Of a stretch of 5,016 nucleotides of DNA, positions 1-5,016 are shown piece by piece. The stretch comes from Thermoanaerobaculales bacterium (GTDB taxonomy: Bacteria; Acidobacteriota; Thermoanaerobaculia; Thermoanaerobaculales; Sulfomarinibacteraceae). Below the pieces are notes generated by a model. That model searched no databases, was not told the origin of the DNA, and saw nothing but the letters and a program-made list of their open reading frames with translations. The stretch's first letter is position 1; the number at the start of each line of letters is the position of its first letter. The position numbers were made by a program, and so were the translations under genes. Location of the stretch: the NCBI GenBank assembly GCA_025456385.1, contig JALOKS010000308.1:1-5016 (forward strand), written 5' to 3'.

Positions 1-867
1 CGCCTCGATCGCGCGGCCCGCGCCGCCGGCCCGCTCCTCGACGAAGCGCCCTATCGCCTCATCCTCGCCGTCGTCGGCGCCCGGGCGCTGGCGACGGCCA
101 GTGACCTCGAGGGCGGGCTCGCCCTCCTGTACGCGCCGGGTGTCGACCAGGCGGACGCCGACATCCTCTACCTGCGGGGCCACCTCGAAGGCATCGGCGG
201 CGATCTTCCCGCCGCCCGGTCGACCGTCCTCGAGCTGCTCGACGGGGGCGCCACCTCGCGATCTCACCACGACGGGCGGTTTCTGCTGCTCGAGATCGCC
301 TCCCGGACCCGGGACCGCGACCTCGCCGCCGCCGCGGCCGGCCTGTTCAGCATCTCGGGAGGCGCCGCCGAATCGAGCCGGAGCCAGCGCACGGCGCTGT
401 GGGCCCGCGCGCACCTCTGGTGGGACGAGTGCAGCCCGATCGACGAGCAGCTCCGCAGCTCCCAGCTCGCCGCAGACGGCGACGCCCTCGGCTGCCTCGC
501 GCGCTGGCGCCGCGGCCGCACCGCAGCGGACGACGTCGAGCTCATGACCCGTTCCGTCGAGCTCAACCGGGACGGCGCCCTGCTCGGGCGGGTCGCGCTC
601 GCCGCCGCCCACCTTGGCCGCAGCGATGCCGGCGCCGCCCTCCGTGCGCTGGAGGCGGCGACCACCGCCCTCGAGCCGGCGGCGAAGATCGACTTCATCG
701 CCCACCAGAACCTCGCCCTCGCCCGCTCCCTGGAGGCCGTGGCGCTGGCCGAGGCCGGCGAGGGCGAACGCGCGGCGGCCCTCGCCGCCGAGCTCGCGCG
801 GGAGCAGCCCGCCGACCTCCTGCCCGGCATTCTCGCCCGCGAGGTGCTCGCCCGCTCCGCGCTCTGA
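1..867 (+). CDS. C-terminal part of a helical-repeat (TPR-like) protein, 5' truncated
   Basis: The frame is open from the first base to a TGA at 865-867, giving 288 residues with no start in the window, so the gene begins upstream. The protein is Ala/Leu-rich and looks all-helical. Stretches with TPR-like spacing of small and bulky residues lie near residues 53-81 (DILYLRGHLEGIGGDLPAA), 193-226 and 235-268. I see no catalytic motif, transmembrane segment or signal peptide in this part. An in-frame ATG at 544 would give only 107 residues and lacks a convincing ribosome site, so it is treated as internal. The gene ends 32 bp before the FHA activator on the same strand, so partial co-transcription is possible although the gap has its own -10-like box. 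In related genomes such repeats often follow a Ser/Thr kinase domain, which would suit an FHA neighbour, but no kinase sequence is visible here. Function unassigned. Confidence 0.8.
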   Translation, partial: RLDRAARAAGPLLDEAPYRLILAVVGARALATASDLEGGLALLYAPGVDQADADILYLRGHLEGIGGDLPAARSTVLELLDGGATSRSHHDGRFLLLEIASRTRDRDLAAAAAGLFSISGGAAESSRSQRTALWARAHLWWDECSPIDEQLRSSQLAADGDALGCLARWRRGRTAADDVELMTRSVELNRDGALLGRVALAAAHLGRSDAGAALRALEAATTALEPAAKIDFIAHQNLALARSLEAVALAEAGEGERAAALAAELAREQPADLLPGILAREVLARSAL

Positions 868-874
868 GCCGCGC

Positions 875-890
875 TACAATCGGCGCGGAG
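875..890 (+). promoter_or_regulatory. -10-like box and Shine-Dalgarno of the FHA activator gene
   Basis: TACAAT at 875-880 matches the bacterial -10 consensus at five of six positions and stands out in a very GC-rich gap. No recognisable -35 element precedes it. GGAG at 887-890 is a good Shine-Dalgarno 9 nt before the ATG at 900 and decides that start. A transcript starting about 7 nt after the box would have a leader of only 12-14 nt, so the -10 assignment is tentative. Confidence 0.45.
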
Positions 891-899
891 GTCCCGACG

Positions 900-2753
900 A
901 TGGCGCGACGCAAGGCTCCCGAGGCGAGGCTGTTCCGGCTCCACGGCGAGCTCGGGGGCGAGCCGCGGGTCTTCGTCCTCGGCCCCGGCGAGAACCGGGT
1001 CGGCGCCGACCCCGCCAACCCCATCCACCTCCCGGTGCGCCAGGTTTCGCGCCGGCACGCGGTGCTCAGGGTGCAGGGCGACTCGGTGCAGGTGGAGGAC
1101 CTCGGCAGCACCAACGGCACCTTCGTCAATGGCGTCCGCGTCCGCTCGGCGCGGCTCGGCGAGCACGACTGGGTCCAGTTCGGACCGGTGCTGCTGACCT
1201 TCGAGGAGCTCGAAGCGGGCGAGCACGAGCTCGCCATCACCCTCGACGATCGCCCGCGCACCCCGCCACCCGCGAACCGCCGCGAGGAGCGCACCACCGA
1301 GGTCGGTATCCGGCCGCAGGGCGCTGTTCCCTGGGGCGAGGTCCTGGCCGCCTGCGCCGAGCGCCTCATCAGCCGCTGGCACCCCGATCTCGAGGATGCG
1401 GTCGCGCGGCTCGCGGCCGCCACCGGCGCCTCCGCCGTCGCCGTGCTCAGCCGCGCGGCCTCCGACGAGGTGGTGGTGCATGCGGCCTGCGGCGACCTCG
1501 CGCCGCTCGCGCTCGACCACCTGAGCGCCGAGCTCGCGGCCCTGTGGCCGGGCGAAGGCGGCTCGGGCGGGGTGCGCTGCGCCGAGCTCGCGGGGCCGGT
1601 GACGCTCAGCGCCGCCGTCGCCGGCGGGCCGGAAGGGTGGGAGGCCGCGCTGGTGCTGGCCGGACGCGGGATCCGGCCCGCCGAGCACCCCTTCCTCGAG
1701 CTCGCCCTGCGGCTCTTCCGCTCCGCCACCGTGCCGGTGCCGGAGAACGGCCGCGCCGCCGCTGCGCCCACCGAGCGCGACCTGGTGTTTCCGGAATGGC
1801 ACGTGGTCGGCAGCAGCCCGGTGATGACCGCGCTCTACCGGCAGCTCGCCACCCTCCGCCGCGGCAACATCCCCGTGCTGGTCACCGGCGAGACCGGGGT
1901 CGGCAAGGAGCACGTGGTGCGCATCCTCCACGCCTCCTCTGACCGCGCCGCGGGGCCGCTGCAGATCGTCAACTGCACGGCGATCCCCGCCGACCTCCTC
2001 GAGGCCGAGCTCTTCGGCATCGAGGCCGGGGTCGCGACCGGGGTCAGCCGCCGGCGCGGCAAGCTGCGCCTCGCCCACGGCGGCTTCCTGTTCCTCGACG
2101 AGATCGGCGACATGGACCCGGCCCTGCAGGCCAAGCTCCTGCGCGCCCTGCAGGAGGGAGAGGTCCACCCCCTTGGCGCCTCCTCCCCGGTCACCGTCGA
2201 CGTGCGGGTGGTCGCCGCCACCAACACCGACCTCGAGCAGCGGGTCCGCGACGGCCGCTTCCGCCGCGACCTCTTCTACCGCATCGCGGGCTGCGAGGTG
2301 GCGGTGCCGCCGCTGCGCCGGCGGCGCGAGGACATCCCGGCGCTCGCCGCTTTCTTCCTCGAGCGCGCCGCCCGCGACAGCGGCAAGCGCGTGCGCGGCC
2401 TGTCGCTGAGCGCCCTCCAGGCCCTGCAGGCGGCGGCCTGGCCGGGCAACGTCCGCCAGCTGCAGCGCGAGCTCACCCGGCTCGTCGCCGCTTGCCCGGC
2501 GGGCGGCACCATCGAGAGCGCGCTGATCTCGCCGGCCCTGCTCGCCGAGACCTCACCCGAGGAGCCGGTTCCTGCCGGAGGCCTCGAGCTCAAGCTCCAG
2601 CTCGCGGCCCTCGAAAGGCGCCTCGTCGTGCGCGCCCTCGACGCGACCGGCGGCAACCGCTCCGAGGCCGCCCGCCTGCTCGGCATCACCCGCAACGGCC
2701 TGGCGATGAAGATGAAGCGCCTCGGCATCGAAGCGCCGCCGAACGGCGGCTGA
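900..2753 (+). CDS. FHA-domain sigma-54 enhancer-binding protein (NtrC family, Fis-type HTH)
   Basis: A 617-residue transcription activator expected to remodel RNA polymerase-sigma-54 at -24/-12 promoters using ATP. Domains in order: FHA at about 20-105 (VSRRHA 49-54, DLGSTNGTFVNG 67-78), which in this family reads phosphothreonine; a weakly conserved GAF-like region at about 145-275; AAA+ core at about 295-530; Fis-type helix-turn-helix at about 579-610 (GGNRSEAARLLGIT). In the AAA+ core I see Walker A GETGVGKE (330-337), Walker B FLFLDEIGD (396-404), sensor I VVAATNTDL (437-445), the arginine-finger segment RFRRDLFYR (453-461) and sensor II WPGNVRQLQ (514-522). Two oddities: the sigma-54-contacting GAFTGA loop reads GVATGV (377-382), and the FHA Gly-Arg is Gly-Ala (35-36). 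The start at 900 has a clear ribosome site; the frame stays open upstream to 399 but only inside the preceding gene. There is no receiver domain, so the input is probably Ser/Thr phosphorylation. Its likely local target is the sigma-54 promoter at 2913-2928. Family assignment is secure; target is inferred. Confidence 0.95.
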   Translation: MARRKAPEARLFRLHGELGGEPRVFVLGPGENRVGADPANPIHLPVRQVSRRHAVLRVQGDSVQVEDLGSTNGTFVNGVRVRSARLGEHDWVQFGPVLLTFEELEAGEHELAITLDDRPRTPPPANRREERTTEVGIRPQGAVPWGEVLAACAERLISRWHPDLEDAVARLAAATGASAVAVLSRAASDEVVVHAACGDLAPLALDHLSAELAALWPGEGGSGGVRCAELAGPVTLSAAVAGGPEGWEAALVLAGRGIRPAEHPFLELALRLFRSATVPVPENGRAAAAPTERDLVFPEWHVVGSSPVMTALYRQLATLRRGNIPVLVTGETGVGKEHVVRILHASSDRAAGPLQIVNCTAIPADLLEAELFGIEAGVATGVSRRRGKLRLAHGGFLFLDEIGDMDPALQAKLLRALQEGEVHPLGASSPVTVDVRVVAATNTDLEQRVRDGRFRRDLFYRIAGCEVAVPPLRRRREDIPALAAFFLERAARDSGKRVRGLSLSALQALQAAAWPGNVRQLQRELTRLVAACPAGGTIESALISPALLAETSPEEPVPAGGLELKLQLAALERRLVVRALDATGGNRSEAARLLGITRNGLAMKMKRLGIEAPPNGG

Positions 2754-2767
2754 GCCGGACAAAGAAC

Positions 2768-2800
2768 CGGCCCGGCCGCTGGAGGGGATGGGCCGGGCCG
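2768..2800 (-). terminator. Rho-independent-type terminator, best read on the minus strand
   Basis: A perfect 10-bp stem (CGGCCCGGCC with GGCCGGGCCG) closes a 13-nt C-rich loop in the minus-strand RNA. On that strand the stem is followed by GTTCTTTGT (2767-2759), strikingly T-rich for this locus, as expected of an intrinsic terminator ending the candidate sRNA. On the plus strand the hairpin starts 15 nt after the EBP stop codon but is followed by ACGAGCACC with no T-run. It may therefore also cap the EBP mRNA, but less efficiently. Confidence 0.6.
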
Positions 2801-2802
2801 AC

Positions 2803-2826
2803 GAGCACCACGAGACGGGGGTGCTC
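2803..2826. repeat. 7-bp inverted repeat (second hairpin of a tandem pair)
   Basis: GAGCACC at 2803-2809 pairs perfectly with GGTGCTC at 2820-2826 across a 10-nt loop, two bases from the terminator hairpin. It could act as a hairpin in either transcript: a 3' stability or termination element for the EBP mRNA, or the third stem of the minus-strand sRNA. Confidence 0.5.
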
Positions 2827-2912
2827 AGCGCAACACCGTGATCCTTCCGTGAATCACCTCGGTTCAGGACTCGCCGGCCCGCTGTCGCGCGGCCGCGGTC
2901 AACCTGCTGATG

Positions 2913-2928
2913 AGCAGAATCCGTGCCA
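2913..2928 (-). promoter_or_regulatory. Sigma-54 (-24/-12) promoter driving leftward transcription
   Basis: The minus strand reads TGGCACGGATTCTGCT. The consensus is YTGGCACGRNNNTTGCW. The whole -24 element TGGCACG is present, the following purine is G, exactly 10 nt separate the GG and GC dinucleotides, and the last W is T. The only departures are CTGC for TTGC and a G before the -24 element. Start of transcription is predicted near 2902, leading into the candidate sRNA. The promoter sits about 160 bp from the end of a gene for a sigma-54 activator, which raises its credibility. Confidence 0.7.
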
Positions 2929-2950
2929 CCAGTGGCGAGGCGCCGGGCAG

Positions 2951-3014
2951 GAATGCAAATCTCTCACTGGAAACAACTTGTCGTACAACCGCCGGACCCC
3001 GTCGCAGGACGGGG
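2951..3014 (-). promoter_or_regulatory. AT-rich island with two dyads: candidate enhancer sites for the sigma-54 promoter
   Basis: Bases 2951-2990 are about 43 % GC (17 of 40), far below the surroundings. Within and next to it are TTGT-CGT-ACAA (2978-2988, overlapping ACAA-C-TTGT at 2973-2981) and CCCCGTC-GCAG-GACGGGG (2997-3014, a perfect 7-bp dyad). Their centres lie about 81 and 103 bp upstream of the predicted sRNA start, the usual range for enhancer-binding-protein sites, and about two helical turns apart. The second dyad is also 37 bp beyond the sirtuin stop codon and could be its terminator hairpin, although no T-run follows it on that strand. I see no good IHF consensus in the intervening AT-rich part. 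Confidence 0.35.
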
Positions 3015-3051
3015 AGCCTTCCCTCCGCTCACCTGCTTGGCGGCCTGCTCA

Positions 3052-3803
3052 TCAACTGAGCGGCGGCGCCGACCCGCCGCCGCGGAGCACTGCCGCGACC
3101 TCAGCGAGGTAGGCGTCGAGCTCGGCATCGACGAAGTATCGCCGCGGTCCGGGCGGCAGGCCGACCTCCCCGCGGTTGATCACGACCACCTCCCCCGTCG
3201 CGTAGGAGGGCAGGAAGGCGGCCGGGTAGACGGCGAGCGAGGAGCCGAGCACCAGCAGAAGGTCGGCCGCTGCGACCTCGGCGGCGGCCTCCTCGAGGCC
3301 GAGCACCGGCTCGCCGAAGAAGACCACGTCGGGCTTGATGAGCCCGCCGCAGGGACAGTGCGGCGCCGGCGCCTCGAACGCCGCCCGCTTCATGTGCTCG
3401 AGGTCGAAGAGGCGGCCGCAGTTCAGGCAGCGGCTCGTCCAGTAGTCGCCGTGGACCGAGATCACGCGCCGCGAGCCCGCCTTCTGGTGCAGGGAGTCGA
3501 TGTTCTGGGTGACCACCGCGGCGAGCCGACCCTCGCGCTCGAGCGCGGCGAGGAAGCGGTGGCTGAAGGTTGGCTCGATGCGGTCGATCGCACCCAGGAA
3601 GTCGCGGGTGAAGTCGTAGAAGGGCAGCGGGTCGCGGCGGAAGCACGAGATGTCGAAGACGGTCTCTGGGGGCCCTGCGGCCCGCGGAAGTCCGGGATGC
3701 CGGCCGCGGTCGAGATCCCGGCGCCGGTCAGCGCGGCCACCCGCCGCGCCGTCCGGATCAGCGCCGCGCAGTCGGCGGCGGACAGCGACCACTTCGAAGA
3801 CAT
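3052..3803 (-). pseudogene. Sir2/CobB-family NAD-dependent protein deacylase, frameshifted
   Basis: Two overlapping minus-strand frames together give a sirtuin of about 250 residues, a normal bacterial length. The first, from ATG at 3803, encodes 44 residues including GAGIS (27-31, NAD binding) and GIPDFRGPQG (35-44). The second, ending with TGA at 3054-3052, resumes at PETVFDI and contains TQNIDSLHQKAG, the catalytic histidine in SVHGD, a zinc site CLNC...CPC, KPDVVFFGE, GSSLAVYP and VVINRGE. The join lies in a G3C5 run at 3668-3675. Compared with sirtuins such as Thermotoga Sir2, about four residues are missing between PQG and VFDI, so a deletion of 3n+1 bases (about 13) is the simplest cause. 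Alternatives are an assembly error at a GC hairpin (GGGCC-CTGC-GGCCC) or -1 slippage at G_GGC_CCC. An intact protein would remove acyl groups from lysines using NAD. The gene is divergent from the diguanylate cyclase. I see no Shine-Dalgarno before ATG 3803. An upstream ATG at 3860 is possible but adds 19 unconserved residues. Confidence 0.85.
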
Positions 3804-3813
3804 GGTGTCGTCG

Positions 3814-3822
3814 AGGATAGCA
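3814..3822 (-). promoter_or_regulatory. Extended -10 promoter of the sirtuin gene
   Basis: The minus strand reads TGC-TATCCT, a TGn extended -10 with four of six consensus bases. It ends 10 nt before the ATG at 3803, so the mRNA would be leaderless or have a leader of 3-4 nt, matching the absence of a Shine-Dalgarno. No -35 element is recognisable. Confidence 0.35.
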
Positions 3823-3854
3823 CCGGGACGAGTCGACGCTCCGCTCGCTCGCGA

Positions 3855-3880
3855 TGGCACGGGCTGCGCCCGCGTAGAAT
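3855..3880 (+). promoter_or_regulatory. Promoter region of the diguanylate cyclase: TAGAAT -10 box and overlapping sigma-54-like element
   Basis: TAGAAT at 3875-3880 matches the -10 consensus at five of six positions and ends 9 nt before the ATG at 3890, predicting a nearly leaderless mRNA. Just upstream, TGGCACG at 3855-3861 is a perfect -24 element with GC (3868-3869) exactly 10 nt after its GG. The -12 box is GCGC rather than TTGC, so it is a weak sigma-54 candidate, with a predicted start near 3881. The two readings are alternatives; the TAGAAT box is the likelier. Confidence 0.4.
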
Positions 3881-3889
3881 GGCCGCAGC

Positions 3890-5016
3890 ATGCTGGAGGT
3901 CGCCGACATCCTCAACCGCCTCGCCGTCGCGGTGCAGCTCGCGGTGGTGATGTGCCTCGTCGGCTACTTCACGCTCCTCGCCCGCCTTGTCGATCTGCGC
4001 GAGGTGCGCCAGTGGCGGTCAGCGTGGCTCGCAAACCTCGGCGCGCTCGCCGCCGTCTTCATCCACTCCTTCGCCGGGATGCCCGAGCTCGGCCACCGCC
4101 TCAGCCTCGTCGCCTACCTCGCCGGCACCACGCTCTTCGCCGTCTTCATGGTCGCCGGCGCCCGCACGCACCTGCAGCCGGGAGTGCGGCCCCTCGCCGG
4201 CCCGGTCCGGGTCGCGGCCTTCGTCGCAGCCTGGAGCCTGGGCCTCGGCCTCGGCGTGCCCGAGCTCTGGCAGGCGCAGCTCGCCGAGGCCGCGCTCCTC
4301 GCCCTCGCCTTCCTCGCCGGCGGGGTGACCGTGCTGCGCAACCCGCGCTCGCGGACCTCGCGCTGGCTCGGCTGGGCGATGGCCCTGGTGGGGCTGTACT
4401 TCGCCTGGATGGCGGCCCTCATCCTGCCCGGCCTCTGGGGGAACGCGGCGGGCTTCGGCCTGCTCGCCACGACCGGTTTCGGTGAGGCGTGGGCGGAGCT
4501 CGCGCTCGGACTCGCCTGCGTCGCGGTGGTCACCGACCAGCGCGAGGAGCAGCTGCACTACGCCAACCGCGAGCTCCTCGAGTCGCACGAGCGGCTCGGC
4601 CGGCTCGTCGACACCGATCCCCTCACCGCGCTCGCGAGCCGCCGCAACCTGCGGCGCGCTCTCGACGCCGTGACGGCCACCGGCGGCGCCCTCGTTTTCA
4701 TCGACGTCAACCGCCTCCGCGACATCAACGCGCTCTTCGGCCAGCCGATCGGCGACCACAGCCTGCAGCGGCTTGCCAGGCTGATCAGCCGCCACTTCCG
4801 CGCCGAGGACCACCTCATCCGCTGGGGCGGCGACGAGTTCCTGGTGGTGGCGCCCGGCATGGACGAGGGCAGCGCCCGGATGCGGGTGGCTGCGATCCGC
4901 GACGAGCTGCGGCAGCCGGCCCGGGAGCTGCCGCCCATGTCGATCGCGGCAGGCGTGGCGCCGCTCGCCGCCGGGGGCGAGCCCGCCGCCGCGCTCGAGG
5001 AGGCCGACCGGCGCAT
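3890..5016 (+). CDS. Membrane-anchored diguanylate cyclase (GGDEF), 3' truncated
   Basis: The frame runs from ATG 3890 to the window edge, giving 375 residues with no stop. The N-terminal 215 residues hold about six or seven hydrophobic segments (roughly 11-31, 45-64, 70-90, 106-125, 130-148, 158-182, 186-214), a membrane sensor domain I do not recognise. A charged helical linker (216-241) leads into the GGDEF domain, which starts at DTDPLTALASRRNL (241-254). The signature RWGGDEF is intact (GGDEF 313-317), the metal-binding D272 and substrate-contact N280 and D289 are present, and RAED at 304-307 lies exactly five residues before GGDEF, a complete inhibitory I-site. The usual F-K of DxxFK is L-R (276-277) and GH is GQ (284-285), both tolerated in active enzymes. 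It should convert two GTP to cyclic di-GMP at the inner membrane with product feedback. No Shine-Dalgarno precedes the start, consistent with a leaderless mRNA. The gene is divergent from the sirtuin, 86 bp apart. A second domain (such as EAL) past the edge cannot be excluded. Confidence 0.9.
   Translation, partial: MLEVADILNRLAVAVQLAVVMCLVGYFTLLARLVDLREVRQWRSAWLANLGALAAVFIHSFAGMPELGHRLSLVAYLAGTTLFAVFMVAGARTHLQPGVRPLAGPVRVAAFVAAWSLGLGLGVPELWQAQLAEAALLALAFLAGGVTVLRNPRSRTSRWLGWAMALVGLYFAWMAALILPGLWGNAAGFGLLATTGFGEAWAELALGLACVAVVTDQREEQLHYANRELLESHERLGRLVDTDPLTALASRRNLRRALDAVTATGGALVFIDVNRLRDINALFGQPIGDHSLQRLARLISRHFRAEDHLIRWGGDEFLVVAPGMDEGSARMRVAAIRDELRQPARELPPMSIAAGVAPLAAGGEPAAALEEADRR

Larger units (their letters stand above)
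2761..2902 (-). ncRNA. Candidate sigma-54-dependent small RNA, about 140 nt
   Basis: Read on the minus strand, this stretch starts about 12 nt after the GC of a near-consensus -24/-12 promoter and ends at a GC hairpin with a U-rich tail. Four hairpins can form in order: 2876-2894 (GGCCGC with GCGGCC, one bulged base), 2835-2863 (ACC plus GTGAT with ATCAC plus GGT, loop TCACGGAAGG), 2803-2826 (GAGCACC with GGTGCTC, 10-nt loop) and the terminator 2768-2800. No credible ORF lies in it: the only start after a purine-rich stretch is a GTG that gives three codons. The 5' side of the second hairpin carries GAGGTGAT, identical to an extended Shine-Dalgarno, without a start codon at working distance. 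It lies between the EBP and the sirtuin and is convergent with the EBP gene. LuxO/Qrr1 and CbrB/CrcZ are known EBP-sRNA neighbours of this type. I recognise no known RNA family. Transcription is inferred, and GC-rich DNA yields hairpins by chance. Confidence 0.55.

Noticed and set aside
399..899. Upstream extension of the FHA activator frame
   Set aside because: It overlaps the well-supported first gene in another frame and is Arg/Pro-rich without domain features. The ATG at 900 has a proper Shine-Dalgarno and directly precedes the FHA domain.
264..2168. Long minus-strand open frame (634 codons) opposite the first gene and the activator
   Set aside because: It mirrors the GC-rich third-position bias of the plus-strand genes, has low-complexity Ala/Arg/Gly composition and no recognisable motif. 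The plus strand encodes clear FHA and AAA+ domains here.
2788..2841. 17-codon ORF (ATG after GGAGGGG) downstream of the activator
   Set aside because: The Shine-Dalgarno-like run is too close to the ATG and the whole ORF lies in two hairpins. The purine run is better explained as the complement of the C-rich sRNA loop.
2851..2860. GAATCACCTC resembling the 3' end of 16S rRNA
   Set aside because: Similarity is limited to about 8 nt with no other rRNA sequence nearby. It is only the complement of the SD-like GAGGTGAT on the other strand.
2907..2973. CTGATGAG ... GAAAC resembling a hammerhead ribozyme core
   Set aside because: The segment between the two core pieces does not make a proper stem II (only an offset CAG/CTG pairing), and no matching stems I and III with a cleavage site are visible. 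CTGATGAG is explained by the sigma-54 promoter region and a small CTGCT/AGCAG hairpin.
2923..4485. Plus-strand open frame of 520 codons across the sirtuin and the cyclase N-terminus
   Set aside because: It is a shadow: the minus strand shows all sirtuin motifs, and another plus frame encodes the transmembrane/GGDEF protein.
1..5016. Search for tRNA, CRISPR arrays, insertion sequences and att sites
   Set aside because: No cloverleaf-like sequence, regular direct repeats, transposase motifs or terminal inverted repeats were seen by eye on either strand.

Overview
The window is very GC-rich (mostly above 70 % by eye, with strong C/G preference at third codon positions) and gene-dense. It carries a sigma-54-type activator with an FHA domain, a bacterial sirtuin and a membrane diguanylate cyclase. 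This suggests a high-GC Gram-negative-type bacterium with elaborate sigma-54 and Ser/Thr-phosphorylation signalling, such as Acidobacteriota, Myxococcota or a related deltaproteobacterial lineage. The sequence alone does not settle the phylum.

Layout: (1) 1-867 (+), the 3' part of a helical-repeat (TPR-like) protein whose start lies outside the window. (2) 900-2753 (+), a complete FHA / GAF-like / AAA+ / Fis-HTH enhancer-binding protein (EBP) of the NtrC family with an altered GAFTGA loop. (3) 2754-3051, an intergenic region that is not empty. Its minus strand holds a near-consensus sigma-54 promoter (TGGCACG-N4-CTGC-T), about 140 nt of transcript that can fold into four consecutive hairpins, and a GC hairpin followed by a U-rich tail. 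Upstream of that promoter is an AT-rich island with two dyads at enhancer distance. (4) 3052-3803 (-), a Sir2/CobB-type deacylase broken by a frameshift plus a short deletion just after its PDFRGPQG motif. (5) 3890-5016 (+), a multi-TM diguanylate cyclase with intact GGDEF and I-site, running off the window and divergent from the sirtuin.

The best candidate for something undescribed is the small RNA gene between the EBP and the sirtuin. The proposal is that the FHA-EBP switches on a sigma-54-dependent regulatory RNA encoded immediately beside it and convergent with it. This arrangement has precedents in LuxO/Qrr1, CbrB/CrcZ and Myxococcus Pxr. The sRNA has a C-rich terminator loop able to pair with Shine-Dalgarno-like sequences, including 8 nt spanning the start codon of the diguanylate cyclase. 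Promoter, folding and terminator are read directly from sequence; transcription, activation and targets are inference.
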